Origin: Streptomyces camelliae
GTDB lineage: Bacteria; Actinomycetota; Actinomycetes; Streptomycetales; Streptomycetaceae
DNA: 64,000 bases
Assembly (NCBI RefSeq): GCF_027625935.1
Contig: NZ_CP115300.1
Span: 6,944,001 to 7,008,000, forward strand
Direction: 5' to 3'
Shown here: positions 1 through 8,724 of the stretch, piece after piece
Layout of the letters: each line of letters opens with the position of its first letter
Numbering within the stretch: the stretch's first letter is position 1
Position numbers and translations under genes: made by a program
Notes under the pieces: model-generated
Told to the model about the DNA's origin: nothing
Databases searched by the model: none
What the model saw: the letters and a program-made list of their open reading frames with translations, nothing else

Positions 1-207
1 TGGAACGACATGCTGGTCGCCCTGCTCTTCGCCGACAGCTCCGCCCAGCCCCTGACCGTGGAACTCCAGTCCCAGATCCGCCAGTTCGGCAGCAACATCG
101 ACGTCCTGGCCCCGGGCGCGTTCCTGTCCCTGATCGTGCCGGTGGTGGTGTTCTTCGCCTTCCAGAGGCACTTCGTACAGGGGGTGATGGCGGGATCCGT
201 CAAGTGA
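1..207 (+). CDS. Carbohydrate ABC transporter permease, C-terminal fragment
   Basis: Only the last 68 codons are in the window; the reading frame is already open at base 1. The segment begins WNDMLVALLF, the part of MalG-type permeases that follows the EAA loop, contains one hydrophobic helix (APGAFLSLIVPVVVFFAF) and ends with FVQGVMAGSVK, the usual carboxyl end of MalG/AraQ-like inner-membrane subunits of sugar importers. Substrate cannot be inferred. The upstream genes of its operon lie outside the window. Confidence 0.85.
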   Translation, partial: WNDMLVALLFADSSAQPLTVELQSQIRQFGSNIDVLAPGAFLSLIVPVVVFFAFQRHFVQGVMAGSVK

Positions 208-368
208 GCGCAGCGGAATCACGCATCATGCACACGCCTGCTACACAACGGATTCATACCATTGGGTGATCAACCGGCGTGTCAGATGGCGTGAGCTGAT
301 AGGGAGATACCTCCAGGGGGGCCGGGGAGGGTGGTCGCCCCTGCGCCCGCTCAGGAGGTATCCACGGC
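208..368. other. Intergenic leader before the helicase gene
   Basis: 161 bases between the permease stop and the helicase start. The distal part holds the hairpin described separately. No convincing -35/-10 pair was recognised. Confidence 0.4.
306..362 (+). promoter_or_regulatory. Leader hairpin covering the helicase ribosome binding site
   Basis: GATACCTCC (306-314) is the exact reverse complement of GGAGGTATC (354-362), which contains the strong Shine-Dalgarno AGGAGGT (353-359) of the helicase gene. A further inner pairing is possible between CAGGGG (314-319) and CCCCTG (338-343). If the 9-bp stem forms in the mRNA, the ribosome binding site is buried. That this controls translation is inference. 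Confidence 0.55.
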
Positions 369-3300
369 ATGGCCCAGCAGCCCCAGACCATGATGAAGAC
401 CGTCCTCGACGGATGGCGGAACTCTCTGCTGGACATGGGCGGGCGCAACCGGCTGCTGAACTTCCGGCATACCAGAACGGCCACGCTGGAGATCCACTCG
501 CCCGGCGCCGACGCGCTGCTCGCGGACCTGGCCAGGGGATGGGAGTTCGCGCCGGTCCCGGAGAAGACGCAGGGCGTGGGCCTGGAGAAGGCCGGCGACA
601 CGGTGGACGGGAGCACCGGCCGGCCGCACCGCCCGGGACTGGTCACCCAGAAGACCACCCAGGCGGCGCTGGACTCCTCGCTCTACCAACTGCGCCAGAA
701 GTCCGGCCAGATGTACAACGACTACGGCCTGTGGGTGCTCTGGCTGGGCGTCGGCATACTCGACTGGCGCGAGGCCGACGCCCACGAGAGCAGCGCCGCG
801 CCCCTGCTCCTGGTACCCGTCGAACTGCGCAGGGACGGCAATCGCAGCTACCGCCTGCACCCGGCGGAGGACCAGGAGCGCATCCACAACCCCGCGCTCG
901 CGGTGAAACTGGACCGGCTCGGCGTCGACTGGACACCCGTCACCGCGACCGACGCTGCCGACCTGCCCGGCGTCCTCGCGGCGGCCCGATCGGTCGCGGC
1001 CGGGCTGCAGGGATGGGCGGTCGAGGAGCGCGTGGTCCTCGGGCTGTTCGCCTCCCACCGCGAGGCGATGTACCAGGACCTCCAGCAGAACGAGGAACGG
1101 ATCCTCGGCCATCCGCTGGTGCGGGCCGTCGCCCTCGGGCCCGACGTGGGCCTGCCCGACGACCTGATCGACTTCGAACCCCCCGACGCGGACCGCATCG
1201 ACGACATCCAGCTGCCCGAGCAGACCCCGCTCGTCCTCGACGCCGACGCCTCACAGCGGCAGTGCATCGCCGCGGCCCTCGACGACCGGTCCTTCGTCAT
1301 GAGCGGCCCGCCCGGCACCGGCAAGAGCCAGACCATCACCAACCTCATCGCCGCACTCATGCACGCCGGCCGCAGCGTGCTGTTCGTCAGTGAGAAGGCC
1401 GCCGCCCTCGACGTCGTACGCAACCGGCTGCGCGGGGTCGGGCTCGGTGACTTCGTCATGGCCCTGCACAGCGGTGACACGAGCAAGAAGGCGGTGGCCA
1501 CCGAACTCGCCCGGGTGCTCACCACCGAGGCCCGGGTCACCGGAGCCGCCGAGCACGAGCTGGCGCGCGCCCGGAAGCTGCGCGCGGACCTGTCCGCGTA
1601 CGCCGCTGCCATGAACGAGACCCGCGAACCCCTGGGGCGCAGCCTGCACGACGTCCTCGGCCGCCTGGTGCTGCTGGAGCAGTCCGACACCCCCGGCCTG
1701 CCGCTGGGCACGGAGAACGCCAAGGTCGTCCGCACCCTGACCGCCGGCGCCCTGCAGGAACTCGCCGCCGCCGCCCAGACGGTCGCCCGTGCCTGGCGCC
1801 CCGCCGCCGAGGGCGAGTCCTTCCCCTGGCGCGGGCTGGCCGGCGGCTCCGCGCACCAGGTGGTCGCCGAGGCCGCCGACGCCCTCGGCGCCCTGCTGAC
1901 GGCGGCCGGACGCCGCCCCTTCGCCGCCACCCAGGACGAGCCCCGCTCGGTGCGTGAGGTCCAGCAGCTCGTGCGCGGCCTGCGGGCCGGGCTCGCCGGC
2001 CGTCCGGCAGAGCAGGAGGACGGCGGCCTGCCGGAGGACGTCACCACTCAGGTCGCCCAGCTCGCCGACCTGCTCGGCATGCCGAAGCCCGATCGCGCCG
2101 AGACCGCGTACGCCCTGTGCGAGCTGGCCGACCTGACGACGGACGGCCACCGCCCGCTCCACGGCTGGTTCGACACCGACACCCTGCGCCGCGCCCACGC
2201 GGCGGCCCGCGACCTGAGTACGGCCCTCGACGCGCAGGCCGCGGCCCGAGCGGCGGCCGAGGACGTCTTCGGCGAACAGATCCTCACCGCCACCGACCTG
2301 CCCGCCCTGGTACGACGCTTCGCCGAGGAGCACCGCGGCCTCATGGCCCGCTTCTCGGCACAGTACAAGGAGGACCGCCGGCGAGTGGCCGACCTGACCA
2401 GGACCGGCACCTGGGACAAGGCGCTGGCCGGCCGGCTGGAGCAGGCGCTGGCCTGGCAGCAGGCCGCCGCCGAGGTGACGCGCCTGACCGGGGCGCACAC
2501 CGCCCTGCTCGGCAGGTACACGCCGCACACCCCGGACGCGTACGAGGAGCTGGACCGGGCCCTGGCGACGGCCGACCGCATCGAGACGCTCGGCCGGGAT
2601 GCCCAGCGCCGCGACCTGCTCGCGGACCGACTGGCCGACCAGGCCGAACCCGACCAGCTCCCCGCTCTGCTCGCCGAGCAGGTCCGCAGGTCGCTCGGTG
2701 CCTGGTGTGCGGCCGCCGAGACCCGGGCCGAGCGCTGGAACCGAGCAGTGACGGACCTGCTCGACCTCTTCGACACGGCCGGCCGCACCCGGCTGTCGCC
2801 CTCCCTGCTCGGTCCCCTGGACCAGGCCGAGCAGGCCATCGACACCCTGCTCGCCGATCCGGAGGGCCCCGAGGTGTGGCGCGCCCACTGCGACGGGCTC
2901 GCCGTCCTCGCCCGGCACGGGGCGGACGGCCTGGTCGCGGGCGCGGCCGAGCGCGGCCTCGACCCGCGGCGCCTGCCGGACATCGTCGAGCAGGCGCTGC
3001 TGCGCGCCTGGGCGGACGGCGTCCTCGCCACCGACCCGCGCCTGCGCAGCACCCGCGCCGAGGACCTGGACGCGCGCGTGGCCGACTTCCAGGAGGCCGA
3101 CCGGCGGCTGATCGCGGCCGCCGGGGGAGCGGTGACCGAGGCGTGCAACAAGCGCCGGCCCCGCAGCTTCGGCGGTGGCGGTGCGGCCGTCGTCATCCGG
3201 GAGGCCGAGAAGAAGACGCGGCACATGCCGGTGCGTGAACTGCTCGGCAGAGCCCGCGAAGTCGTGCAGGCCGTCAAGCCGTGCTTCATGATGAGTCCCT

Positions 3301-5270
3301 TGACGGTCAGCCAGTTCCTGCCACCGGACTTCCAGTTCGACGTCGTCGTCTTCGACGAGGCCTCCCAGGTCCGCCCCAGCGACGCGGTCAACTGCATCTA
3401 CCGGGGCCGTACGCTGATCGTCGCCGGTGACGACAGGCAGTTGCCGCCGACCTCCTTCTTCGACTCCTCCGTCGACGACGACTCCGACGAGTACGCCGAG
3501 GACGTCCCGGACTCCTTCGAGTCCCTGCTGCAGGCCTGCAAGGCTGGCGCCATGCGGGAACTGCCGCTGCGCTGGCACTACCGCAGCCGCCACGAAAACC
3601 TGATCACCTTCAGCAACCACGAGTTCTACGACAACTCGATGATCACCTTCCCCGGGGCCCTCGACGAGGGCAACGACGTCGGCGTCGCCTTCCTGAAGAC
3701 CGACGGCGTCTACGACCGGGGACGGCGCCGGGACAACCGCGAGGAGGCGGAGTTCGTCGCCCGCCGGGTCCTGCACCACTTCGACACCCGCCCCGGCAAG
3801 AGCCTCGGCGTCGTCGCGCTCTCCCAGGCCCAGGCCTCCGCCATCGACCAGGCCGTGCAGCAGGCCCGGCTGGCCCGCCCCGACCTCGACCACTGCTTCA
3901 CCGAGGACCGCCTCGACGGATTCTTCGTCAAGAACCTGGAGTCGGTACAGGGCGACGAGCGCGATGTGATGATCATGTCCGTGGGCTACGGCCCCGACGA
4001 ACACGGCAGGGTGGGGCTCAACTTCGGCCCGATCAACAAGAGCGGAGGATGGCGCCGCCTCAACGTGGCCGTGACCCGCGCCCGGTACCGCATGGAGGTC
4101 GTGGCCTCCTTCCGCGCCGCCGGCCTGCCGGACAGCCCCAACGACAGCGTGCAGTACCTGAAGCGCTACCTCGACTACGCCGAGAACGGCCCGTCGATCC
4201 TCGCCCGGGACGTCGTGCAGACCGACGCCGAGCCGGAGAGTCCCTTCGAGGAGTCCGTCCTCGCGGTGCTGCGCGGCTGGGGCTACCAGGTGCAGCCCCA
4301 GGTCGGTGTCGCCGGCTACCGCATCGACCTGGGCGTACGCCACCCGGAGCTGCCCGGCGCCTTCGCCCTCGGCGTCGAGTGCGACGGGGCCATGTACCAC
4401 TCCGCCAAGGCCGCCCGGGACCGGGACCGGCTGCGCGAACAGGTCCTGAACGGGCTCGGCTGGCGGCTGCACCGCATCTGGGGCACCGACTGGTACCGAG
4501 GCCGGCCGGCCGCCGAACTGCGTCTGCGGGAAGCGGTCGAACAGGCCGTCGCCCAAGGTCCGCTCACCACGGCGCCGGCCACGCCGCGGCCCGCCGCGGG
4601 GGAGGAGGCGCACACCGCACCGCCCTCGGGCGGCGACGAGCACGGCCGCATCCCGCGGCAGACGAAGGTGGAGTACGAACGCGTGCCCGTGGACACCGGG
4701 ACCGCACGCGAGTGGAGCGTCCCTTACCGGACCAGTGCCGTCACGGTCGTGCCCCGCCATGAACTGCACACACCGGAGGCCCGGCCCGCGCTGCGCAAGG
4801 TACTGGCGCAGATCATCGACACCGAGGGCCCGATCCACGAGGACCTGCTGGTCCAGCGGGCACGCGAGGCCTGGGGCGTCGGCCGCGCCGGCAACCGCAT
4901 CCGGGACAACGTCCGAGAGGTGGCCCGCACCCTGGTCCGCTCCGGACAGGTCCGCGCGGACGACGCCTTCTACGACGTGACGGCCCGGGACGAGGTGAAG
5001 GCGCGGCACCCGGAGGACGGCACTCCACCCCGCAAGGTCCTCCACATCGCACCGGCCGAGCGGCACCGGGTGCTGTACGAGCTGGCCGCCGAATGCCCCG
5101 GCATGTCCGAGGACGAACTGATCAAGCAGGCCTGCGAGTTCTTCGGCTGGCGCCGCACCGGCAAGGACATCCGGGACCGCCTGGCCGCGGACCTCGCGGA
5201 ACTGCGCCGCCGGGGCGAGCTCGACGGCGGGCCGGACCGGGTCAGCGCCGTGCGCCGCGCCGGCTGGTGA
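369..5270 (+). CDS. DUF4011-type SF1 helicase with C-terminal REase-like and DUF3320 domains
   Basis: A 1633-residue cytoplasmic multidomain ATPase. The N-terminal 300 residues resemble DUF4011 (SLLDMGGRNRLLNF near residue 18). A Walker A loop GPPGTGKSQT lies at about 312-321, a long helical insert follows, then Walker B FDEAS (about 995-999), motif III GDDRQLPPTSF, and motif VI NVAVTRAR (about 1232-1239), all of the UPF1/Dna2-like SF1 helicase class. Residues about 1290-1380 form a small nuclease-like domain (PFEESV, RIDLGV, GVECDG) matching the MTES/Vsr-like restriction fold. The end carries a DUF3320-like winged-helix module, apparently duplicated. Start ATG has SD AGGAGGT 9 bases upstream. 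It is a lone gene, convergent with pgl. DUF4011 helicase-nucleases have been linked to phage defence in other bacteria; that role here is inference. Confidence 0.85.
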   Translation: MAQQPQTMMKTVLDGWRNSLLDMGGRNRLLNFRHTRTATLEIHSPGADALLADLARGWEFAPVPEKTQGVGLEKAGDTVDGSTGRPHRPGLVTQKTTQAALDSSLYQLRQKSGQMYNDYGLWVLWLGVGILDWREADAHESSAAPLLLVPVELRRDGNRSYRLHPAEDQERIHNPALAVKLDRLGVDWTPVTATDAADLPGVLAAARSVAAGLQGWAVEERVVLGLFASHREAMYQDLQQNEERILGHPLVRAVALGPDVGLPDDLIDFEPPDADRIDDIQLPEQTPLVLDADASQRQCIAAALDDRSFVMSGPPGTGKSQTITNLIAALMHAGRSVLFVSEKAAALDVVRNRLRGVGLGDFVMALHSGDTSKKAVATELARVLTTEARVTGAAEHELARARKLRADLSAYAAAMNETREPLGRSLHDVLGRLVLLEQSDTPGLPLGTENAKVVRTLTAGALQELAAAAQTVARAWRPAAEGESFPWRGLAGGSAHQVVAEAADALGALLTAAGRRPFAATQDEPRSVREVQQLVRGLRAGLAGRPAEQEDGGLPEDVTTQVAQLADLLGMPKPDRAETAYALCELADLTTDGHRPLHGWFDTDTLRRAHAAARDLSTALDAQAAARAAAEDVFGEQILTATDLPALVRRFAEEHRGLMARFSAQYKEDRRRVADLTRTGTWDKALAGRLEQALAWQQAAAEVTRLTGAHTALLGRYTPHTPDAYEELDRALATADRIETLGRDAQRRDLLADRLADQAEPDQLPALLAEQVRRSLGAWCAAAETRAERWNRAVTDLLDLFDTAGRTRLSPSLLGPLDQAEQAIDTLLADPEGPEVWRAHCDGLAVLARHGADGLVAGAAERGLDPRRLPDIVEQALLRAWADGVLATDPRLRSTRAEDLDARVADFQEADRRLIAAAGGAVTEACNKRRPRSFGGGGAAVVIREAEKKTRHMPVRELLGRAREVVQAVKPCFMMSPLTVSQFLPPDFQFDVVVFDEASQVRPSDAVNCIYRGRTLIVAGDDRQLPPTSFFDSSVDDDSDEYAEDVPDSFESLLQACKAGAMRELPLRWHYRSRHENLITFSNHEFYDNSMITFPGALDEGNDVGVAFLKTDGVYDRGRRRDNREEAEFVARRVLHHFDTRPGKSLGVVALSQAQASAIDQAVQQARLARPDLDHCFTEDRLDGFFVKNLESVQGDERDVMIMSVGYGPDEHGRVGLNFGPINKSGGWRRLNVAVTRARYRMEVVASFRAAGLPDSPNDSVQYLKRYLDYAENGPSILARDVVQTDAEPESPFEESVLAVLRGWGYQVQPQVGVAGYRIDLGVRHPELPGAFALGVECDGAMYHSAKAARDRDRLREQVLNGLGWRLHRIWGTDWYRGRPAAELRLREAVEQAVAQGPLTTAPATPRPAAGEEAHTAPPSGGDEHGRIPRQTKVEYERVPVDTGTAREWSVPYRTSAVTVVPRHELHTPEARPALRKVLAQIIDTEGPIHEDLLVQRAREAWGVGRAGNRIRDNVREVARTLVRSGQVRADDAFYDVTARDEVKARHPEDGTPPRKVLHIAPAERHRVLYELAAECPGMSEDELIKQACEFFGWRRTGKDIRDRLAADLAELRRRGELDGGPDRVSAVRRAGW

Positions 5271-5301
5271 CCTCAGGAAAGCACCGGTCGGCGCCCTTAC
5301 G

Positions 5302-5338
5302 AAAAAATGGGGCGGCGGGGTCGAAACCCCGCCGCCCC
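5302..5338 (-). terminator. Intrinsic terminator between convergent helicase and pgl genes
   Basis: A perfect 13-bp stem (5309-5321 with 5326-5338) closes a CGAA tetraloop. On the minus strand it is followed by a run of six T residues (complement of 5302-5307), so it is a textbook Rho-independent terminator for the pentose phosphate operon; the same hairpin lies 38 bases past the plus-strand helicase stop and could serve both. Confidence 0.85.
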
Positions 5339-5353
5339 CCGCTCAGCCGAGGC

Positions 5354-6136
5354 TCACGGCGACGCCGGCGGATACAGCGACCTCGGCAGCTGCGAAGCCG
5401 CCGCCGAGTCCAGGAGCCACAGCGTCCGGGAACGGCCGTACGCGCCCGCCGCCGGGGCCTGGATCTCGCCCGCGCCCGACAGGGCGATGGCCGCGGCCTC
5501 CGCCTTGTCCTCGCCGGCCGCGAGCAGCCAGACCTCGCGGGCCGCGCGGATCGCCGGGAGAGTGAGGGAGATCCGGGTCGGCGGGGGCTTGGGCGCGCCG
5601 TGGACGCCGACCACCGTGCGCTCGGTCTCCCGTACGGCCGGCAGCTCCGGGAAGAGCGAGGCCACATGGGTGTCCGGGCCGACGCCCAGCATGAGCACGT
5701 CGAAGGTGGGTACCGAGCCATGGTTCTCCGGCCCGGCCGCCTTCGCCAGCTCCGCCGCGTACGCCTCCGCCGCCGCCTCGACGTCCGCACCGAACGGGCC
5801 GTCGGAGGCGGGCATGGCGTGCACGCGCTCCGGGTCCAGCGGTACGGCGTCCAGCAGGGCCGCGCGGGCCTGCGTGACATTGCGCTCGGGGTCGCCCTCG
5901 GGGAGGTAGCGCTCGTCGCCCCACCACAGGTCGAGCCGGCCCCAGTCGATGGCGTCCCGCGCGGGCGCCGCCGCGAGCGCGGCCAGCAGGCCGTTGCCGT
6001 TGCGGCCGCCGGTGAGGACCACGGACGCGCTGCCCCGGGAGGCCTGCGCGTCCACGATCTTCGTGATGAGGCGGGCCGCGGCGGCCTGCGCCATCAGTTC
6101 CTTGTCGCGGTGGACGACCAGCTGGGGGACGCTCAC
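5354..6136 (-). CDS. pgl: 6-phosphogluconolactonase
   Basis: 260 residues, DevB/SOL type. It hydrolyses 6-phosphogluconolactone to 6-phosphogluconate, the step after Zwf in the oxidative pentose phosphate pathway. The N-terminus VSVPQLVVHRDKELM is followed by the family loop LTGGRNGNGLLAAL and WWGDERYLP. GTG start overlaps the opcA stop by four bases (GTGA), so the two are translationally coupled. Last gene of the tkt-tal-zwf-opcA-pgl operon, followed by a strong terminator. A longer in-frame ORF extends upstream into opcA but is not coding in that part. Confidence 0.95.
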   Translation of the reverse strand: MSVPQLVVHRDKELMAQAAAARLITKIVDAQASRGSASVVLTGGRNGNGLLAALAAAPARDAIDWGRLDLWWGDERYLPEGDPERNVTQARAALLDAVPLDPERVHAMPASDGPFGADVEAAAEAYAAELAKAAGPENHGSVPTFDVLMLGVGPDTHVASLFPELPAVRETERTVVGVHGAPKPPPTRISLTLPAIRAAREVWLLAAGEDKAEAAAIALSGAGEIQAPAAGAYGRSRTLWLLDSAAASQLPRSLYPPASP

Positions 6137-7188
6137 TTCGCCGCCGCCTTCCGTGCCGGAGCCTTCTTGGCCGTCTTGGCCGCCGCCTTCTTCGCGGGCG
6201 CCTTGGCCGCCTCCTCCACCGGTTCCGGCTCGGCGACAGGCTCGGCCGCCTGCTGTGCCGGGACCGGGTTCAGCCGCTCCACGCCGTAACGCAGCGCCGA
6301 CGCGTAGGTGTCGTCCGGGTCGAGCCGGCGCAGCTCCTCCGCGATCAGCTCGGCGGTCTCCCGCCGCTTGAGCGCCACCGCACGGGCCGGCTGGCCCTCG
6401 ATGGACAGCGTGGCCAGCGAGCCGTCCGCGCGGTCCAGGACGATCGGGCCGCAGGAGGTGTCCATGCGGACGGCCGTCAGCCCGGGACCGGAGGACCGGA
6501 GGCGCTTGACGGGGACGTCCAGCCGGTCCGCGAGCCACATCGCCAGCAGCTCACAGCTCGGGTTGAACTCCTCACCCTCCACCTCGACGCCCCGCACCTC
6601 GCACGTGACCTGGTCCAGGGCCGCCGCGAGCATCGAGCGCCACGGCGTGATCCGGGTCCAGGACAGGTCGGTGTCACCGGGCGTGTAGGCCGCGGCGCGG
6701 GCAGACAGCTCCCGCACCGGCTGCTCGGCGGCATAGGTGTCGGTGACCCGGCGCTGGGCCAGCGCGCCCAGCGGGTCCTTCGCCGGGTCCAGCGGCGCGT
6801 TCACCGGCCACCACACCACGACCGGGGCGTCCGGCAGCAGCAGCGGCAGCACGACCGAGTCGGCGTGGTCGGCGACCTCGCCGTACAGCCGCAGCACGAC
6901 CGTCTCGCCTGTGCCCGCGTCCGCGCCCACCCGCACCTCGGCGTCCAGCCGGGACGTCGTACGGTCGCGCGGGGTGCGGGAGACCCGCTTGATGACCACG
7001 AGCGTGCGCGAGGGGTGCTCGCGCGAGGCGTCGTTGGCGGCCTTCAGGGCGTCGTAGGCGTTCTCCTCGTCGGTGACGATGACGAGGGTCAGGACCATGC
7101 CGACGGCAGGGGTGCCGATGGCCCGGCGGCCCTGGACGAGCGCCTTGTTGATGTCGCCGGCGGTGGTGTCGGTCAGGTCTATCTTCAT
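6133..7188 (-). CDS. opcA: Glucose-6-phosphate dehydrogenase assembly protein OpcA
   Basis: 351 residues. OpcA proteins of actinobacteria and cyanobacteria are needed for assembly or activation of G6PDH. The N-terminus MKIDLTDTTAGDINKALVQ and the inner VVWWPVNAPLDPAKDPLG and NPSCELLAMWLADRL segments are characteristic. ATG start overlaps the zwf stop (ATGA). The last roughly 30 residues are a Lys/Ala repeat tail (KAPAKKAAAKTAKKAPARK) resembling the basic tails of actinobacterial nucleoid proteins; its role is unknown and it may be disordered. Confidence 0.95.
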   Translation of the reverse strand: MKIDLTDTTAGDINKALVQGRRAIGTPAVGMVLTLVIVTDEENAYDALKAANDASREHPSRTLVVIKRVSRTPRDRTTSRLDAEVRVGADAGTGETVVLRLYGEVADHADSVVLPLLLPDAPVVVWWPVNAPLDPAKDPLGALAQRRVTDTYAAEQPVRELSARAAAYTPGDTDLSWTRITPWRSMLAAALDQVTCEVRGVEVEGEEFNPSCELLAMWLADRLDVPVKRLRSSGPGLTAVRMDTSCGPIVLDRADGSLATLSIEGQPARAVALKRRETAELIAEELRRLDPDDTYASALRYGVERLNPVPAQQAAEPVAEPEPVEEAAKAPAKKAAAKTAKKAPARKAAAK

Positions 7189-8723
7189 GGCCGGCGCCAG
7201 CTCCGTCCGTCTCGTGCGAGCATCTCGTCCGCCTCGGCGGGGCCCCAGGTGCCCGACGGGTACTGCGCGGGCTTGCCGTGCGTGTCCCAGTACTCCTCGA
7301 TCGGGTCGAGGATCTTCCAGGACAGCTCGACCTCCTCCGTGCGCGGGAAGAGGTTGGCGTCGCCCAGCAGCACGTCCAGGATGAGCCGCTCGTACGCCTC
7401 CGGCGACGACTCGGTGAACGACTCGCCGTAGGCGAAGTCCATCGACACGTCCCGGATCTCCATCGAGGTGCCCGGCACCTTCGAGCCGAAGCGGACCGTG
7501 ACACCCTCGTCGGGCTGGACGCGGATGACGATCGCGTTCTGGCCCAGCTCCTCCGTCGCCGTGGTGTCGAACGGGGAGTGCGGGGCCCGCTGGAAGACGA
7601 CCGCGATCTCCGTCACCCGGCGGCCGAGCCGCTTGCCGGTGCGCAGATAGAAGGGGACGCCCGCCCAGCGGCGGTTGTCGATCTCCAGCTTGATCGCGGC
7701 GTAGGTGTCGGTCTTCGACGTGGCGTCCGTGCCGTCCTCTTCGAGGTAGCCGATGACCTTCTCGCCGCCCTGCCAGCCGGCCGCGTACTGACCGCGCACG
7801 GTCGAGGCGCCCAGGTCCTTCGGCAGCCGTACGGCACCGAGCACCTTCTCCTTCTCGGCGGCCAGCGCGGACGCGTCGAAGGAGGCGGGCTCCTCCATGG
7901 CCGTGAGGGCCATGAGCTGGAGCAGGTGGTTCTGGATGACGTCACGGGCGGCGCCGATGCCGTCGTAGTAGCCGGCGCGGCCGCCGATGCCGATGTCCTC
8001 GGCCATGGTGATCTGCACATGGTCCACGAAGGACCGGTTCCAGATCGGCTCGAACATCGTGTTGGCGAAGCGCAGCGCCAGGATGTTCTGGACGGTCTCC
8101 TTGCCGAGGTAGTGGTCGATCCGGAACACCTGGTCCGGCTCGAACACCTCGTGCACGACCTTGTTCAGCTCCTCGGCCGACGTCAGGTCGTGGCCGAACG
8201 GCTTCTCGATGACGGCGCGCCGCCAGGAACCGCCCGACTGGTCGGCCAGCCCGTGCTTCTTCAGCTGCTGGATGACGACGGGGAAGGAGCGCGGCGGCAC
8301 CGACAGGTAGAAGGCGAAGTTGCCGCCCGTGCCCTGGGCCTTGTCCAGCTCCTCGATGGTGGCGCGCAGCCGCTCGAAGGCATCGTCGTCGTCGAAGGTG
8401 CCCTGGACGAAGCGCATCCCCTGGATGAGCTGCTGCCAGACCTCCTCACGGAACGGCGTGCGGGCGTGCGCCTTGACGGCGTCGTGGACCTCCTGGGCGA
8501 AGTCCTCGTTCTCCCATTCGCGGCGGGCGAAGCCCACCAGCGAGAAGCCCGGCGGCAGCAGACCCCGGTTGGCGAGGTCGTACACCGCGGGCATCAGCTT
8601 CTTGCGCGACAGGTCGCCCGTGACGCCGAAGATGACCAGGCCCGACGGCCCCGCGATACGCGGGAGCCGCCGGTCGGCCGGGTCACGAAGCGGGTTCGCT
8701 CCGGAACCAGCAAGGGGTGACAA
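7185..8723 (-). CDS. zwf: Glucose-6-phosphate 1-dehydrogenase
   Basis: 512 residues. NADP-dependent oxidation of glucose 6-phosphate, entry to the pentose phosphate pathway. The Rossmann loop GVTGDLSRKK lies at 33-42, EKPFG at 173-177 and the active-site RIDHYLGKE at 201-209. The start is a TTG (8723-8721) with a GGAGGG ribosome binding site five bases upstream on the minus strand, just after the tal stop; this decides an unusual start codon. Operon position between tal and opcA fits. Confidence 0.95.
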   Translation of the reverse strand: MSPLAGSGANPLRDPADRRLPRIAGPSGLVIFGVTGDLSRKKLMPAVYDLANRGLLPPGFSLVGFARREWENEDFAQEVHDAVKAHARTPFREEVWQQLIQGMRFVQGTFDDDDAFERLRATIEELDKAQGTGGNFAFYLSVPPRSFPVVIQQLKKHGLADQSGGSWRRAVIEKPFGHDLTSAEELNKVVHEVFEPDQVFRIDHYLGKETVQNILALRFANTMFEPIWNRSFVDHVQITMAEDIGIGGRAGYYDGIGAARDVIQNHLLQLMALTAMEEPASFDASALAAEKEKVLGAVRLPKDLGASTVRGQYAAGWQGGEKVIGYLEEDGTDATSKTDTYAAIKLEIDNRRWAGVPFYLRTGKRLGRRVTEIAVVFQRAPHSPFDTTATEELGQNAIVIRVQPDEGVTVRFGSKVPGTSMEIRDVSMDFAYGESFTESSPEAYERLILDVLLGDANLFPRTEEVELSWKILDPIEEYWDTHGKPAQYPSGTWGPAEADEMLARDGRSWRRP

Positions 8724-8724
8724 A

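Noticed and set aside
1251..5066. 1271-codon open frame antisense to the helicase gene
   Set aside because: Long antisense frames are common in GC-rich DNA. The helicase frame holds clear motifs; the antisense product has low-complexity Val/Gly/Leu/Gln composition and no domains.
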